Below, in pieces: positions 18,101 to 25,404 of a stretch of DNA of 64,000 nucleotides. Where the stretch lies: contig CAYNVS010000015.1 in assembly GCA_964400725.1 (NCBI GenBank), positions 3,652 to 67,651 on the forward strand, written 5' to 3'. Source of the stretch: CAYNVS01 sp964400725. Lineage in GTDB: Bacteria; Myxococcota_A; SURF-8; CAYNVS01. The first letter of the stretch is position 1, and the number at the start of each line of letters is the position of its first letter. The notes beneath the pieces were generated by a model. The model worked only from the letters and a program-made list of their open reading frames with translations, was not told where the DNA came from and made no database searches. Made by a program: the position numbers and the translations under genes.

Positions 18101-18345
18101 CGGTAGTAAATAATTATAGAAACAACCGGTTTGCCGGATGGAAGAGACTGCGTGAGCTTGACTTTTACGCCGATGTCGTCGGTAAAAGTCGGCTCCGACG
18201 GCGAGAGCGTGATTTGCGATTTAGGCTTTTTGGGCGCGAGAGTTTCAGGGTCGCACGGCCCTTCGGCGCGCGCCGTAGAAACGAACGAAACCGCAACCGC
18301 CGCCGCTAACAAGAAAGCCGATATTAATATATTTCTTTTCATCAT
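15175..18345 (-). CDS. TonB-dependent outer-membrane receptor with an N-terminal extension
   Basis: About 1056 residues. A signal peptide (ending STARA) is followed by an extra periplasmic domain of about 120 residues (beta-rich, IYYRYHI and EYYVLAIDSSGK, resembling a fibronectin-like fold), then a long charged Lys/Gly/Asp linker (about 165-230). The plug follows, with MTVLTANDIRNYG, LVLVDGRSVY and IEIIRGPGSSLYGANAFAG, and then the 22-strand barrel ending in a C-terminal aromatic-type strand (LFVRGKF). Such receptors import scarce ligands using TonB energy. The ATG at 18345, or the next one at 18342, follows an AGGGAG ribosome site. It sits upstream of rhaM, which suggests a rhamnose-related substrate. 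Confidence 0.9.
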   Translation of the reverse strand: MMKRNILISAFLLAAAVAVSFVSTARAEGPCDPETLAPKKPKSQITLSPSEPTFTDDIGVKVKLTQSLPSGKPVVSIIIYYRYHIENEFNRFVMLEQDEKNAILWSGEIPQAPEDKVEFFSEQKNGVGLEYYVLAIDSSGKKHEVYGSQLSPVCKPLSKEKVEMTEDAKIAGWGDKSQGEQKDQKEDGKGGDGGKTNKKQDKKQTSAADDKSAGEIPTYEDIMQKEFKLLGGSEEVTAASKGGKLKLRESPSAMTVLTANDIRNYGSMHIADILRMVPGMDFMVISHSDYNLSIRGFNREGSNKLLVLVDGRSVYIDVFGITFWEALPITNDEIKKIEIIRGPGSSLYGANAFAGVIDIITYSPEDLAGGAIYSLHYGRYGFQGSAVAGGTSGNIGFKLSTSYMRSYLYDDKSTFATESIKGNFTAQTTISSIGLKLSLNAGALKGKLDHIYSLVGPIQPDATQGYVKLNAEWKGLRAQAYWTMMDIRLNMGFPIPDSLTVNPADFGQSGEAFTVPVTQLIGESEEISINSVGHTFDLELQYTIPYWKDSRVITGLEYRLINFNSPKLVDPSTMINYLGFYAQNELKLFGGSFTINTGLRGDIEMIDENEAKTTSPDDADTLYPSKCVEGKIDANGNCLEFTQLAKYPTTGSKIPPKWHLSPRAALVYSFNDEHALRLSFGMAFRNPAYFESYMQVPVLNPYQPIKEELLASGVPSWMLSSVINTKQRRGLVFKGNSKADAEEMYSVEMGYSGGFLKDSLVFNADVFFSVVNNLILFQGRTDYLVDYILNGNNRLDYGAGRTYDIFSFSNNINAYATGFELEAKWQLFSWIKVMANYSYQKIMVTNPDEVRKSYVKAQNRDWSDDNGYARIKLEDVKLSDVTTIETESPAHKFNLGVNLQAYNISFNNYFHLVSQTERENFLTRLANYNHRIYAYESKWYDVSLAQTSKDAAGNPTLYGATKIPTYFLWNVNASYSLFEGKMELGFAVYDLLHLDSLWKNVPEYGFSISKDEFGNVKTATISSPRTIQYPRMNLFGKIVGGEVLPASWYLFVRGKF

Positions 18346-18506
18346 TTTCTCCCTATCGCGACTTGCTACGAAGCGGGTCAAACAACCGCTATAATTTTCT
18401 TATCACAAATCCGCGCCGCTGCAAAGTTTAACTGCATATTTCTATTATGAAATGTTAGTCCGCGTCTTTTGTTTTAAACGCAGGCGAAAACCCCAATAAA
18501 TTTCTT

Positions 18507-18605
18507 TTAATCCGCGCGGTTGTCCTGTCGAAGATTTAAGATTGAACGCCACTCTCGGCAAAGCGCCAAAACGGCTATTGCAAGCCGCAAAATCATCCTC
18601 GTCAT
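18507..18605 (-). CDS. Possible 32-residue small protein
   Basis: The frame starts MTRMILRLAIAVLALCREWR and ends QDNRAD, with an AAAGGA ribosome site 8 bases before the ATG. The first 16 residues are hydrophobic with positive flanks, like a short membrane or signal segment. It sits just downstream of the family 2 glycosyltransferase gene. I do not recognise it and it may not be expressed. Confidence 0.22.
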   Translation of the reverse strand: MTRMILRLAIAVLALCREWRSILNLRQDNRAD

Positions 18606-18652
18606 AAGGTAGTCCTTTCTTTTCGCCGGATAAACTAATTCATGCGACAGGC

Positions 18653-19666
18653 TCAAGGCGCGCCGTTCTGAGCCGCGGGCAGTACGGCGTCCACCCTTCG
18701 CACAACCGACCCCGACGCAAATAAGCCGTGCTTTATTACGTAAAGCGGCAGAAGCGTTGCAATTAGGAAGAACGCGAAAAATTTTTTCCAAACCGGAAAA
18801 CCAGCGTTGTCGCCGTCCCACAGGCATTCCCACATCATAACTAAAATCCTCGCGAGGAAAAGCGGATATAACAGCCAGAAGCGGAGGGGGAAGTAATGCG
18901 CCACTACGCCGTGAAAGTATATTATGCGGTTGCGGAATTCCTTTAAATACCAGCGAGCTTCGTACCGGCGGCTAAGTCCGCCGTCGAGAGCCATTCTGCG
19001 CCATATCGGAGCCGACGGATCGAAGACGAAATATTCCCACGGCTTCTTTATTTTCTCGAACTTGAAAAAGACCGGCATTTCCTCGCCGAACGGAACGCCC
19101 TCGTCGAAACCGCCCGCGCGCTCGAAAACGCTTCGCCGCAGCGAGCCGTTGTTAAACGTTAAAAATTTAATGCCGATTTTCCGTTTATCGCACTTTGCGT
19201 AAAGGTAAACGTCTTTATAAAATGTTATCGTAAAAGCCTTGTTGTAAACCTCTTCCGGGTTTTGCGGCGGAGGCGCGGGTTCGTCGTTGGGGCACTGGCG
19301 GCCGCATACGCCCATGCAGTTGGGGTCGGCGTAATTGGCGGCGTGGGAGGCTATCCAATTATCGTTTATCGGCAGGTCGTCGTCGTCGATGAACAGCAGC
19401 ACGTCGCCGCTTGAGGCGCGCACGCCGATGTTGCGGGCTGCGGGCAAGCCGGTGGGCGCGCCGGTAATAACCTTAATGCGGTCGTCTTTAAGCGCTTCGA
19501 TTCTACTGACGATTTCATCGTCCTGCGAGTGTTCGACTACGATGATTTCAAAGTTGTCGTAGTTCTGCCCGCGCAGCCTGCCTAAAAGTTCCATTAGAGA
19601 TTTCTGCCGATTCATACTAGGAATGATTACTGTAACGAACAAAGCGTTCTTTTTTCTTTCCAACAT
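18653..19666 (-). CDS. Family 2 glycosyltransferase
   Basis: 337 residues of the GT-A fold. The nucleotide-sugar domain begins VTVIIPSMNRQKSLMELL and contains TGLPAARNIGVRASSGDVLL followed by FIDDDDLP, the metal and donor-binding DxD motif. A later RRMALDGGLSRR region and C-terminal hydrophobic helices suggest membrane association. These enzymes add sugars to lipid carriers or surface glycans. It is about 60 percent identical by eye to the glycosyltransferase at 20881-21864, with the same domain layout, so the two are paralogs. The flanked AT-rich gene lies between them. It is the last gene of the glycan cluster on this strand. Substrate is unknown. Confidence 0.88.
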   Translation of the reverse strand: MLERKKNALFVTVIIPSMNRQKSLMELLGRLRGQNYDNFEIIVVEHSQDDEIVSRIEALKDDRIKVITGAPTGLPAARNIGVRASSGDVLLFIDDDDLPINDNWIASHAANYADPNCMGVCGRQCPNDEPAPPPQNPEEVYNKAFTITFYKDVYLYAKCDKRKIGIKFLTFNNGSLRRSVFERAGGFDEGVPFGEEMPVFFKFEKIKKPWEYFVFDPSAPIWRRMALDGGLSRRYEARWYLKEFRNRIIYFHGVVAHYFPLRFWLLYPLFLARILVMMWECLWDGDNAGFPVWKKFFAFFLIATLLPLYVIKHGLFASGSVVRRVDAVLPAAQNGAP

Positions 19667-19728
19667 GCTCTACTTCTTTGAATAAAAAGAAACCGCCATA
19701 TTTCAGGATGACGTTGATTTAAATGTAA

Positions 19729-20802
19729 TTATAAATTATCAGGAAATTCCACAGAAAAATGTTTTAGCCAGTTTTCGTCATCGTCTGTATGAGTAAAAGT
19801 ATGGATTTCTCCTTTTAAAGCGCCATATTTATCGAACTTATAAACGGCAACGCCTTCAAATTCTTGGCCGTCATCATACTGTGCATATTCATAGTCAACA
19901 AATTGTCCTGTTTCTCCTTCAAAAACATATAATCCAGAGCCTTTAGGTCCATCGGCGAGCAAAAACAAATAACCGTTCGGAGAAAAATCCCCTCCCTGTA
20001 CGTAATAAAGCGTTTTTTTATCTACTGCAAACGCTTCCTTGCCCGAATTATTAAAAATAGGAAAGTTACCAACAAATTGCGCCGTTGTGCCATCCGCGCT
20101 TTCTTCATAAACCTTTAGCGTAACATTATCGTGATCAACAGCATTGGAGTCCCAAAAAAGATTAAAGGTTGAAGTGAATATTAATTTCTTGTTTAAAGGA
20201 TGTATTGCAACCCAAGGGGAATGGTAAGTATTATCTTTATCTTTTACTTCTGGCATAGGAATTTTGTATATAAGGTTAAATTTCATGCTCATATCGAAAA
20301 TTCCAACTTTTACTAAAATTGCAGGGTCAACTGATTTATTTTTAGATTCTACAGGTATATATAAGGAAGGAATATTCCCATCTTGTGAAAATGCTATATC
20401 GCCCATATGAAAATAATTTTGTCCTAAATTTAATTCGGATAAATCTAATTTATAATGTTTTGGGCCATTTTCTTTAGCGCAAAAACCATAATCAAAGTAG
20501 CATTCGTTTAACGGCCAATAATATATAACATTTCTGCAAGAAAAAAATGCGTAAAGCACGCCGAACATTTCACCATAGGCCAGTCCGTTAAGATAGGGGC
20601 ACCAATCTCTCACGGCTCCGCTGGGATTATTTCCAATATAAGTTAATTCGCCATATGATTTTGCAGTTGAAACATTATCATAAGGGTTTGTTCCACCGTA
20701 ATTTTTCCAGAAAGAATTTTTATAGCAAAAGTTAGGACCGGTAAACGCCGAAAAAAAAACGAATAAAAACATCGGAATAGATGCAAAAATTGCTTTTCTC
20801 AT
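19729..20802 (-). CDS. Unknown exported protein with AT-rich composition
   Basis: 357 residues from an ATG at 20802 with a strong AAAGGAG ribosome site. The N-terminus MRKAIFASIPMFLFVFFSAF is a signal peptide. The mature part is rich in Asn, Tyr, Phe and Asp with repeated beta-strand-like motifs (GNIPSLYIPVES, FTSTFNLFWDSN, YYVQGGDFSPNGYLFLLADG), suggesting a beta-propeller or similar repeat fold, with four or five cysteines. It is clearly more AT-rich than its neighbours, uses codons such as AAA, ATT and AAT heavily, and has its own TTGACT-17-TAAAAT promoter. That points to recent acquisition. No family is recognised and function is unknown. Confidence 0.8.
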   Translation of the reverse strand: MRKAIFASIPMFLFVFFSAFTGPNFCYKNSFWKNYGGTNPYDNVSTAKSYGELTYIGNNPSGAVRDWCPYLNGLAYGEMFGVLYAFFSCRNVIYYWPLNECYFDYGFCAKENGPKHYKLDLSELNLGQNYFHMGDIAFSQDGNIPSLYIPVESKNKSVDPAILVKVGIFDMSMKFNLIYKIPMPEVKDKDNTYHSPWVAIHPLNKKLIFTSTFNLFWDSNAVDHDNVTLKVYEESADGTTAQFVGNFPIFNNSGKEAFAVDKKTLYYVQGGDFSPNGYLFLLADGPKGSGLYVFEGETGQFVDYEYAQYDDGQEFEGVAVYKFDKYGALKGEIHTFTHTDDDENWLKHFSVEFPDNL

Positions 20803-20845
20803 GGCATTCTCCTTTATGAAAAGAATATCTAAATAACGATAAGTC

Positions 20846-20874
20846 ATTTTAACTATAAATATTTATCTAGTCAA
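20846..20874 (-). promoter_or_regulatory. Promoter of the AT-rich gene
   Basis: On the minus strand TTGACT (20869-20874) is followed after exactly 17 bases by TAAAAT (20846-20851), about 45 bases ahead of the ATG at 20802. It makes the gene independent of the glycosyltransferase upstream. Confidence 0.65.
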
Positions 20875-20880
20875 GCCTTC

Positions 20881-21864
20881 TTAGAATAGTTTATCAACTC
20901 TCTTAATTTTTGTTTTTTTGTTTAAAATGCCATAACTTACCAAAATTGCTGGATAATGAAAAAAGATCGTTCCGCTAGCGATTATCTTTTTAAGCAGACT
21001 TTGCTTTTCGTTCTCGCTGTCCCAAATCCATTTCTCGACTCGGTAAAGCGTGCGCGCCTGATACAGCGGATAAAGGGCGAAAAAACGCCCCGGAAAGTAA
21101 TGTCCGACGACTTTGTGATAATAAATAACCCGCTTTTGCAGCTCCTTGACGTGCCAGTCGTTCACGTTGCGGCGGTTAAGCCCGCCCGGCGCGGCCAGTC
21201 TGCGCCAAACCGGAGCTTTAGGGTCGAATACGAGATACTCCTCGGGCCGCTTGATTTTTTCGAGTTTGAAGAAGAAGGAATGCTCCTCTCCCCACTGAAT
21301 ACCTTCGTCGAAACCGCCGACGCGCTCGAAGACGCTGCGCCGCAGCGAGCCGTTATTTAGGATGAGGAAGCGGATACCTTCCTTGCGAATGGAACAGTGA
21401 GAATACGTAGTGTTGTCGCGGAAGAACGAATAAGTGAACGCCTTTTTCCATATCGACGCGGGGAATTTGGGCGGCGGCGACTGCCTGTCGTTGGGGCATA
21501 GCCTTCCCGACACTCCTATGCAGTTGGGGTCGAGGTAATTTTTAAGGTGGGCGGCTATCCAGTCGTTTTCAATCGGCAAATCATCGTCGTCGATGAAGAA
21601 GAGAATGTCTCCTTTCGAGTTTTTTACGCCGATGTTGCGCGCCGCGGGCAGACCGGTCGGCTCGCCGGTAATTACGCGGATACGACCGTCGTTAAGCTCT
21701 TCAATACGCTTTATTATTTCGTCGTCCTGCGAATGCTCAACGACTATTATTTCGTAGTTTCCGTAGGTTTGTTTATTTAGTCGTTCAATCAGCTGACAAA
21801 GTTGGTCGGGGCGGCGGAACGAAGGAATGATTATAGAGACGAAAGGGTTAAAATTCTGCCACAT
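20881..21864 (-). CDS. Family 2 glycosyltransferase
   Basis: 327 residues, GT-A fold. The donor domain begins VSIIIPSFRRPDQLCQLIER and contains TGLPAARNIGVKNSKGDIL and FIDDDDLPIENDW, the DxD-bearing segment, then LNNGSLRRSVFERVGGFDEG, the acceptor-side loop. The C-terminal hydrophobic stretches suggest membrane contact. The start follows a GAAGAGGAAA ribosome site. It begins 20 bases after the flippase-like gene stop and is co-transcribed with it. The close similarity to the gene at 18653-19666 shows a duplication, with the AT-rich gene now between the two copies. The product probably builds a surface polysaccharide or glycolipid; substrate is unknown. Confidence 0.9.
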   Translation of the reverse strand: MWQNFNPFVSIIIPSFRRPDQLCQLIERLNKQTYGNYEIIVVEHSQDDEIIKRIEELNDGRIRVITGEPTGLPAARNIGVKNSKGDILFFIDDDDLPIENDWIAAHLKNYLDPNCIGVSGRLCPNDRQSPPPKFPASIWKKAFTYSFFRDNTTYSHCSIRKEGIRFLILNNGSLRRSVFERVGGFDEGIQWGEEHSFFFKLEKIKRPEEYLVFDPKAPVWRRLAAPGGLNRRNVNDWHVKELQKRVIYYHKVVGHYFPGRFFALYPLYQARTLYRVEKWIWDSENEKQSLLKKIIASGTIFFHYPAILVSYGILNKKTKIKRVDKLF

Positions 21865-21884
21865 TTTCCTCTTCCTCCATTACA

Positions 21885-22976
21885 TTAATCGGCTCCTCCG
21901 GCTGAACGATTTCGTTCGCCTTCGCTTTTAACAGGCTCGTCGGACTTTTGTCCGACCGGAGCAGTAACTGCGGTTTTGTCAGCAATAACAAGCGGCGCCT
22001 TAGATTTTCTGAAGGAAAACCACGCTAGGAAGCTCAAGCCTACGACGACGTATATCAGCTGCTTGACCCGCCGCACGACCGCCTGAGTAAAACCGGCCGT
22101 TACGTCAAGACCGATAAGTTTAAAGAGAAGCGCCTGCCCCCCTTCCGCCACGCCTAGCTGCACGGGAGAAATCGCGACCATCGTAGCCACTACTGTGTTC
22201 CCGCTGAACAGAAAGAAGGCGACCGGAACGGTAATGGGCGCGCCTACCAGCCGCAGCGCAAGCCATATTTCTATTATTACCGAAATATGCGACATGGCTA
22301 TGAACCCGCACATAAGCATTGCGTCCCCACGCCTGCCGGAGGCGAATTCCGCCACTTGCAAGTCGGCGATTCGCGCGCTTTCAATCGTTTTAGTCCAGTC
22401 TTTTCTCCGCAAGACGGGCAGTTTAGCCAGCAGTTTTATCAATATTTCTATCACGCCCTTCCATATAGCTACGCCGTATATGAAAGTTGGGACGAAACCT
22501 ACAATGGTTGCGGCCGACATTAAAAGCAGCGTCTCGTTTGAGAATTTGCCCGGCTCAAATAAAAAGACAACCAGCGGACCTACGAAGACGATTAAATATT
22601 TAACCATCTTGTAAATGAAATTCCAAATAACAAGCGACGACACGATGCGTTTCATCGGGACAAAAGGCGCCAGCATGTTCGCCTTTATCGGCTCGCCCAT
22701 TTCGCCTGTGGGAGTAAGGCTGTTTATCGCCGCCCCGGCAAGAGCCGCCGCGAATACTTTGCGGTAAGGAACGCCGCCGCCGAGCGCGACTTTAAGGGCG
22801 GCGACTTCGCTCATCGCGGCGACGAGGTGAGTCAGCAGAAGCAGCGCAAAACCCCAGCCGACGTTGTCCATGTAAGACCAGACCTTGTCCCAGCCGAATT
22901 TTGCGATAATCGCGAAAAGAAACCCCAGCCCTATCGCGAAGGCTAAAAAGTTTATTAAATTTAAATTTTTCTTCAT
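21885..22976 (-). CDS. Flippase-like / LPG synthase-type membrane protein (YbhN family)
   Basis: 363 residues with about eight predicted membrane segments, ending in a charged, Pro-rich tail. It has the family signatures LTHLVAAMSEVAALKVAL, AAINSLTPTGEMGEPIKANM and SPVQLGVAEGGQALLF. Members of this family, related to the membrane domain of lysylphosphatidylglycerol synthase, are thought to move lipid-linked substrates across the inner membrane, in some cases next to glycosyltransferases. The cytosolic aminoacyl-transfer domain of true LPG synthase is absent. The gene leads the operon with the two glycosyltransferases, so a role in surface glycolipid assembly is a reasonable inference. Confidence 0.85.
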   Translation of the reverse strand: MKKNLNLINFLAFAIGLGFLFAIIAKFGWDKVWSYMDNVGWGFALLLLTHLVAAMSEVAALKVALGGGVPYRKVFAAALAGAAINSLTPTGEMGEPIKANMLAPFVPMKRIVSSLVIWNFIYKMVKYLIVFVGPLVVFLFEPGKFSNETLLLMSAATIVGFVPTFIYGVAIWKGVIEILIKLLAKLPVLRRKDWTKTIESARIADLQVAEFASGRRGDAMLMCGFIAMSHISVIIEIWLALRLVGAPITVPVAFFLFSGNTVVATMVAISPVQLGVAEGGQALLFKLIGLDVTAGFTQAVVRRVKQLIYVVVGLSFLAWFSFRKSKAPLVIADKTAVTAPVGQKSDEPVKSEGERNRSAGGAD

Positions 22977-23118
22977 ACTAACTAATAGTTACGATCATTC
23001 TTAAAATCGGCAAACTAAACTTGTTACTTATAGCACGCGGCAAAATAAATGCAAAACAAAACGCGCCGCGCGCTTTTATTTATGCGGCTTATTACCAATC
23101 TTCTATATTTTTTTAAGT

Positions 23119-24015
23119 TTACTGCTTTTTGGGAGAGCTTAGTTTGAATATTTCGCAGCGTTTATCGGCTTCGGATTCGAGATATAAATTGCAGTCCGGC
23201 GATTGCGAAGAAAAAATATAATCGAGGTCGTCGAAGAAATTTTTTGAAGGCTCGTTTTTTTTCGCGCCCGTTTTGAGCCTCGTAACCGCGTTGTAAATCT
23301 GCCCGCATCTTTCGGCGTCAATTCCTATTCGCTCTCCGCAAACGCCTGCGTCCGATTTTGCAAGCGCCCGGCATACCGACAAAACGACGCTTCCAGCGCT
23401 TATAGGCGCGCCTTTTACGCACTCCGTTTCGGAGCCTGACAACAGCGCCGAGATTATTTTCTTTTCCTGTTCCGAAATTTTTCCGGGCGTCTGGGTCTCA
23501 AACAAGGCGATTATTTCCGCCGCCGATTTTTTCTCCGCAGCGTTTATTAAAAGCGCGAGAATCATTCGCGCGTACATCGAGCACGTATACGCCGCGCTCT
23601 TTCCGTAAAGGTTTTCCAAGGCCGCGCAAGGCTCGACCGTTTTTTTATAAACAGACTCGCACTGCGCCTTGGCGACGGCCGCTTCCGAAAGAATGTACGC
23701 GCTGTTCCGCCCAGCCGCCATAAACTCTTTAACCGCTTTTTCGTCGAATCCCTTCGAGGGATTGTAGAATTTTTTTAATTCGGAGCAGACCCCTTTCTCC
23801 TCGAAAGGGTTGTCTCCGCGTTCTTTTGATCCGGTTTGGTCGAAAGACGGATTGGCCGAACCGGGCTGATTGGCCGTTTCGGACGCGCGCTTAAGCGCCA
23901 GCGCGGTAGAGGAAATCTGCGCGATTTCCCGCCTCTTTTCGTCTTTTTCAGGATAAACCAATATCGCCGTTACGACAAGCCCCGTAAACGCGATTAAAAA
24001 AATTATGCGTCTCAA
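23119..24015 (-). CDS. Unknown membrane-anchored or secreted protein
   Basis: 298 residues. A single N-terminal hydrophobic segment (IIFLIAFTGLVVTAILVY, residues 4-21) acts as a signal anchor or signal peptide. A low-complexity, Ser/Asn-rich linker follows (about 40-75). The rest is helical with about ten cysteines, many in pairs spaced 8-20 residues apart (CSELKKFY, CESVYKKTVEPC, CGERIGIDAERC), typical of periplasmic disulfide-bonded proteins. It resembles in style, but not clearly in sequence, the other Cys-rich envelope proteins in this window. No family is recognised. Confidence 0.65.
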   Translation of the reverse strand: MRRIIFLIAFTGLVVTAILVYPEKDEKRREIAQISSTALALKRASETANQPGSANPSFDQTGSKERGDNPFEEKGVCSELKKFYNPSKGFDEKAVKEFMAAGRNSAYILSEAAVAKAQCESVYKKTVEPCAALENLYGKSAAYTCSMYARMILALLINAAEKKSAAEIIALFETQTPGKISEQEKKIISALLSGSETECVKGAPISAGSVVLSVCRALAKSDAGVCGERIGIDAERCGQIYNAVTRLKTGAKKNEPSKNFFDDLDYIFSSQSPDCNLYLESEADKRCEIFKLSSPKKQ

Positions 24016-24336
24016 ATGAAACCTTATTTTTATTCAAAAAATCTTTTTTATGTTAATTCGGCGCGGACAAAAAAGCAACCGCTTTACGTCGTCGGCGAAT
24101 AAAAAACGCAAATGCGTTTTTGTATCGGAGGACGCATGCGCTCGGCGGGTTAAAAGCAAGGAATAATTCCGCGTTTCTCTGCGGCCTGTGCGGTTTTATG
24201 GCAAAATAGGAGACGCGTCCGGGAAGGCGCGGGCCTCCTCGCGTTTGACTTCCGCTTCCGCCGGCGTTAAAATATATTTTAAAGAAATTAATTAACGCTT
24301 TTTCTTCCGGCTTCCGCTTGGACAAAGGAGTCTATA
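24016..24336. other. Divergent intergenic region
   Basis: A 321-base gap between the leftward unknown protein and the rightward outer-membrane protein. It holds a good rightward promoter (24245-24273). The left part, up to about 24240, shows no recognisable RNA or reading frame. Confidence 0.5.
24245..24273 (+). promoter_or_regulatory. Promoter of the outer-membrane protein gene
   Basis: TTGACT (24245-24250), a spacer of exactly 17 bases and TAAAAT (24268-24273). It lies about 65 bases ahead of the ATG at 24337, which has an AAAGGAG ribosome site. The same hexamer pair precedes the AT-rich gene at 20802. Confidence 0.65.
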
Positions 24337-24891
24337 ATGAAAATCAAACAAACTCTCGCCGTCGCGCTTATCGCCGCTATTTGTATGTTTGCTCTCCGTA
24401 CGAACGCGGCTGAAACGAGCGGAACCATAACCGCTGGCGGCTATATAGGTCTTGGCGGCGTCAACGCATTCAGAGACAACTTGGACGCGGCGGTTTCCAT
24501 GTCAGTTCATCCCGAAGTCAATTATTTTATAATGGATAATTTGTCGCTGAATTTTCGCTTTTTATGGGAGAGATACTTCTACGGCGACGCCGATTTGGAC
24601 GTAATACCTTTTTTATTGGGCGTCAGCTACTACGTTCCGATTACGAAAAAACTTACGGCGCCTATCGGAGCCTCTTTCGGCATGACGGCGCTTAAGGCGA
24701 GCGCCGGAGACACAGACGCCAAGGCGCGGCTTGCGCTGAACGCGCACGCGGGGCTTTCGTACATGATGACGAAGGAGATTTCCGTAATTGCAATGCTTGA
24801 TTTGCTTATGCCGAACGTCTTGATTCGCGGCGACCGCGAAAAGTATTTGGCGCGCACGGCCGTTCTTGTCGGCTTCGCGTATTATTTCTAA
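24337..24891 (+). CDS. Small outer-membrane beta-barrel protein
   Basis: 184 residues with a signal peptide (residues 1-25, ending TNAAE). The mature part is composed of alternating beta-strands with aromatic residues (NYFIMDNLSLNFRFLW, VIPFLLGVSYYVPI, YMMTKEISVIAMLDLLM) and ends in a strand finishing VGFAYYF, the terminal-Phe signature of outer-membrane barrels recognised by the BAM machinery. The size fits an eight-stranded OmpW/OmpA-like barrel. It is monocistronic, with a strong promoter and a terminator. Function is unknown. Confidence 0.8.
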   Translation: MKIKQTLAVALIAAICMFALRTNAAETSGTITAGGYIGLGGVNAFRDNLDAAVSMSVHPEVNYFIMDNLSLNFRFLWERYFYGDADLDVIPFLLGVSYYVPITKKLTAPIGASFGMTALKASAGDTDAKARLALNAHAGLSYMMTKEISVIAMLDLLMPNVLIRGDREKYLARTAVLVGFAYYF

Positions 24892-24912
24892 TATCGCCGA
24901 AATCGCTTGCAA

Positions 24913-24943
24913 TAAAAAAGCGCGGTTTACTCGCGCTTTTTTT
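24913..24943. terminator. Bidirectional terminator between the barrel gene and atpC
   Basis: AAAAAAGCGCG and CGCGCTTTTTTT arms around a short loop, with A and T runs on both sides. It can end both the rightward barrel gene (stop 24891) and the leftward ATP synthase operon (atpC stop 24963). Confidence 0.85.
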
Positions 24944-24962
24944 GCAAATCAATCAGGCGGCG

Positions 24963-25364
24963 TTATCTTTTTTTCGCCGCTTCCAGCCTCGCTTCTTCGC
25001 GGCGCAGGCGAACCTTTAAAAGTCTCGCGGCGGGCGTATCCATGCTGCCGGAATAAGCGTCCAGCTCCGCCAAAATTTGCGCGCGCTTGGCTTCCGCGCG
25101 TTTTTCGTCGATAGATTCGGGCGTTTCCGCGCTTTCCACCAAAAGCAGAATTCTATCGTCGTAAACTTCGCAGTATCCGTTTGAAACCGCCATGTATTTG
25201 ACTTCGCCGTTTTTACGGTACCATAACAGGCCGGACGGCACCGTTGTAAGCAAAGCCGAATGCTGCGGCAGCGCGCCGAATTCGCCCAACTCGCCGGGAA
25301 CGACGGCTTCGTCGCAGTCGATTCCCAGCATTCTGCCGAATGGAGTGATAATTTCGAGCTTCAT
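24963..25364 (-). CDS. atpC: ATP synthase F1 epsilon subunit
   Basis: 133 residues. The N-terminal beta-sandwich begins MKLEIITPFGRMLGIDCDEA with the VVPGELGEFGALPQHSALL motif characteristic of F1 epsilon, which links the rotor to the catalytic head and can inhibit ATP hydrolysis. The C-terminal helical pair (about 90-133) is present and rich in Arg, Ala and Glu. It is the last gene of the seven-gene operon, 40 bases after atpD, and is followed by a terminator. Confidence 0.95.
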   Translation of the reverse strand: MKLEIITPFGRMLGIDCDEAVVPGELGEFGALPQHSALLTTVPSGLLWYRKNGEVKYMAVSNGYCEVYDDRILLLVESAETPESIDEKRAEAKRAQILAELDAYSGSMDTPAARLLKVRLRREEARLEAAKKR

Positions 25365-25404
25365 TTCGTTTCGCTCTTTTCCTAAAACGTAAGTTTGGGA
25401 CGGC

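Noticed and set aside
24053..24325. A 90-codon minus-strand frame in the intergenic region upstream of the small barrel gene.
   Set aside because: Composition and lack of ribosome site or hydrophobic pattern suggest chance; it also overlaps the barrel gene promoter.
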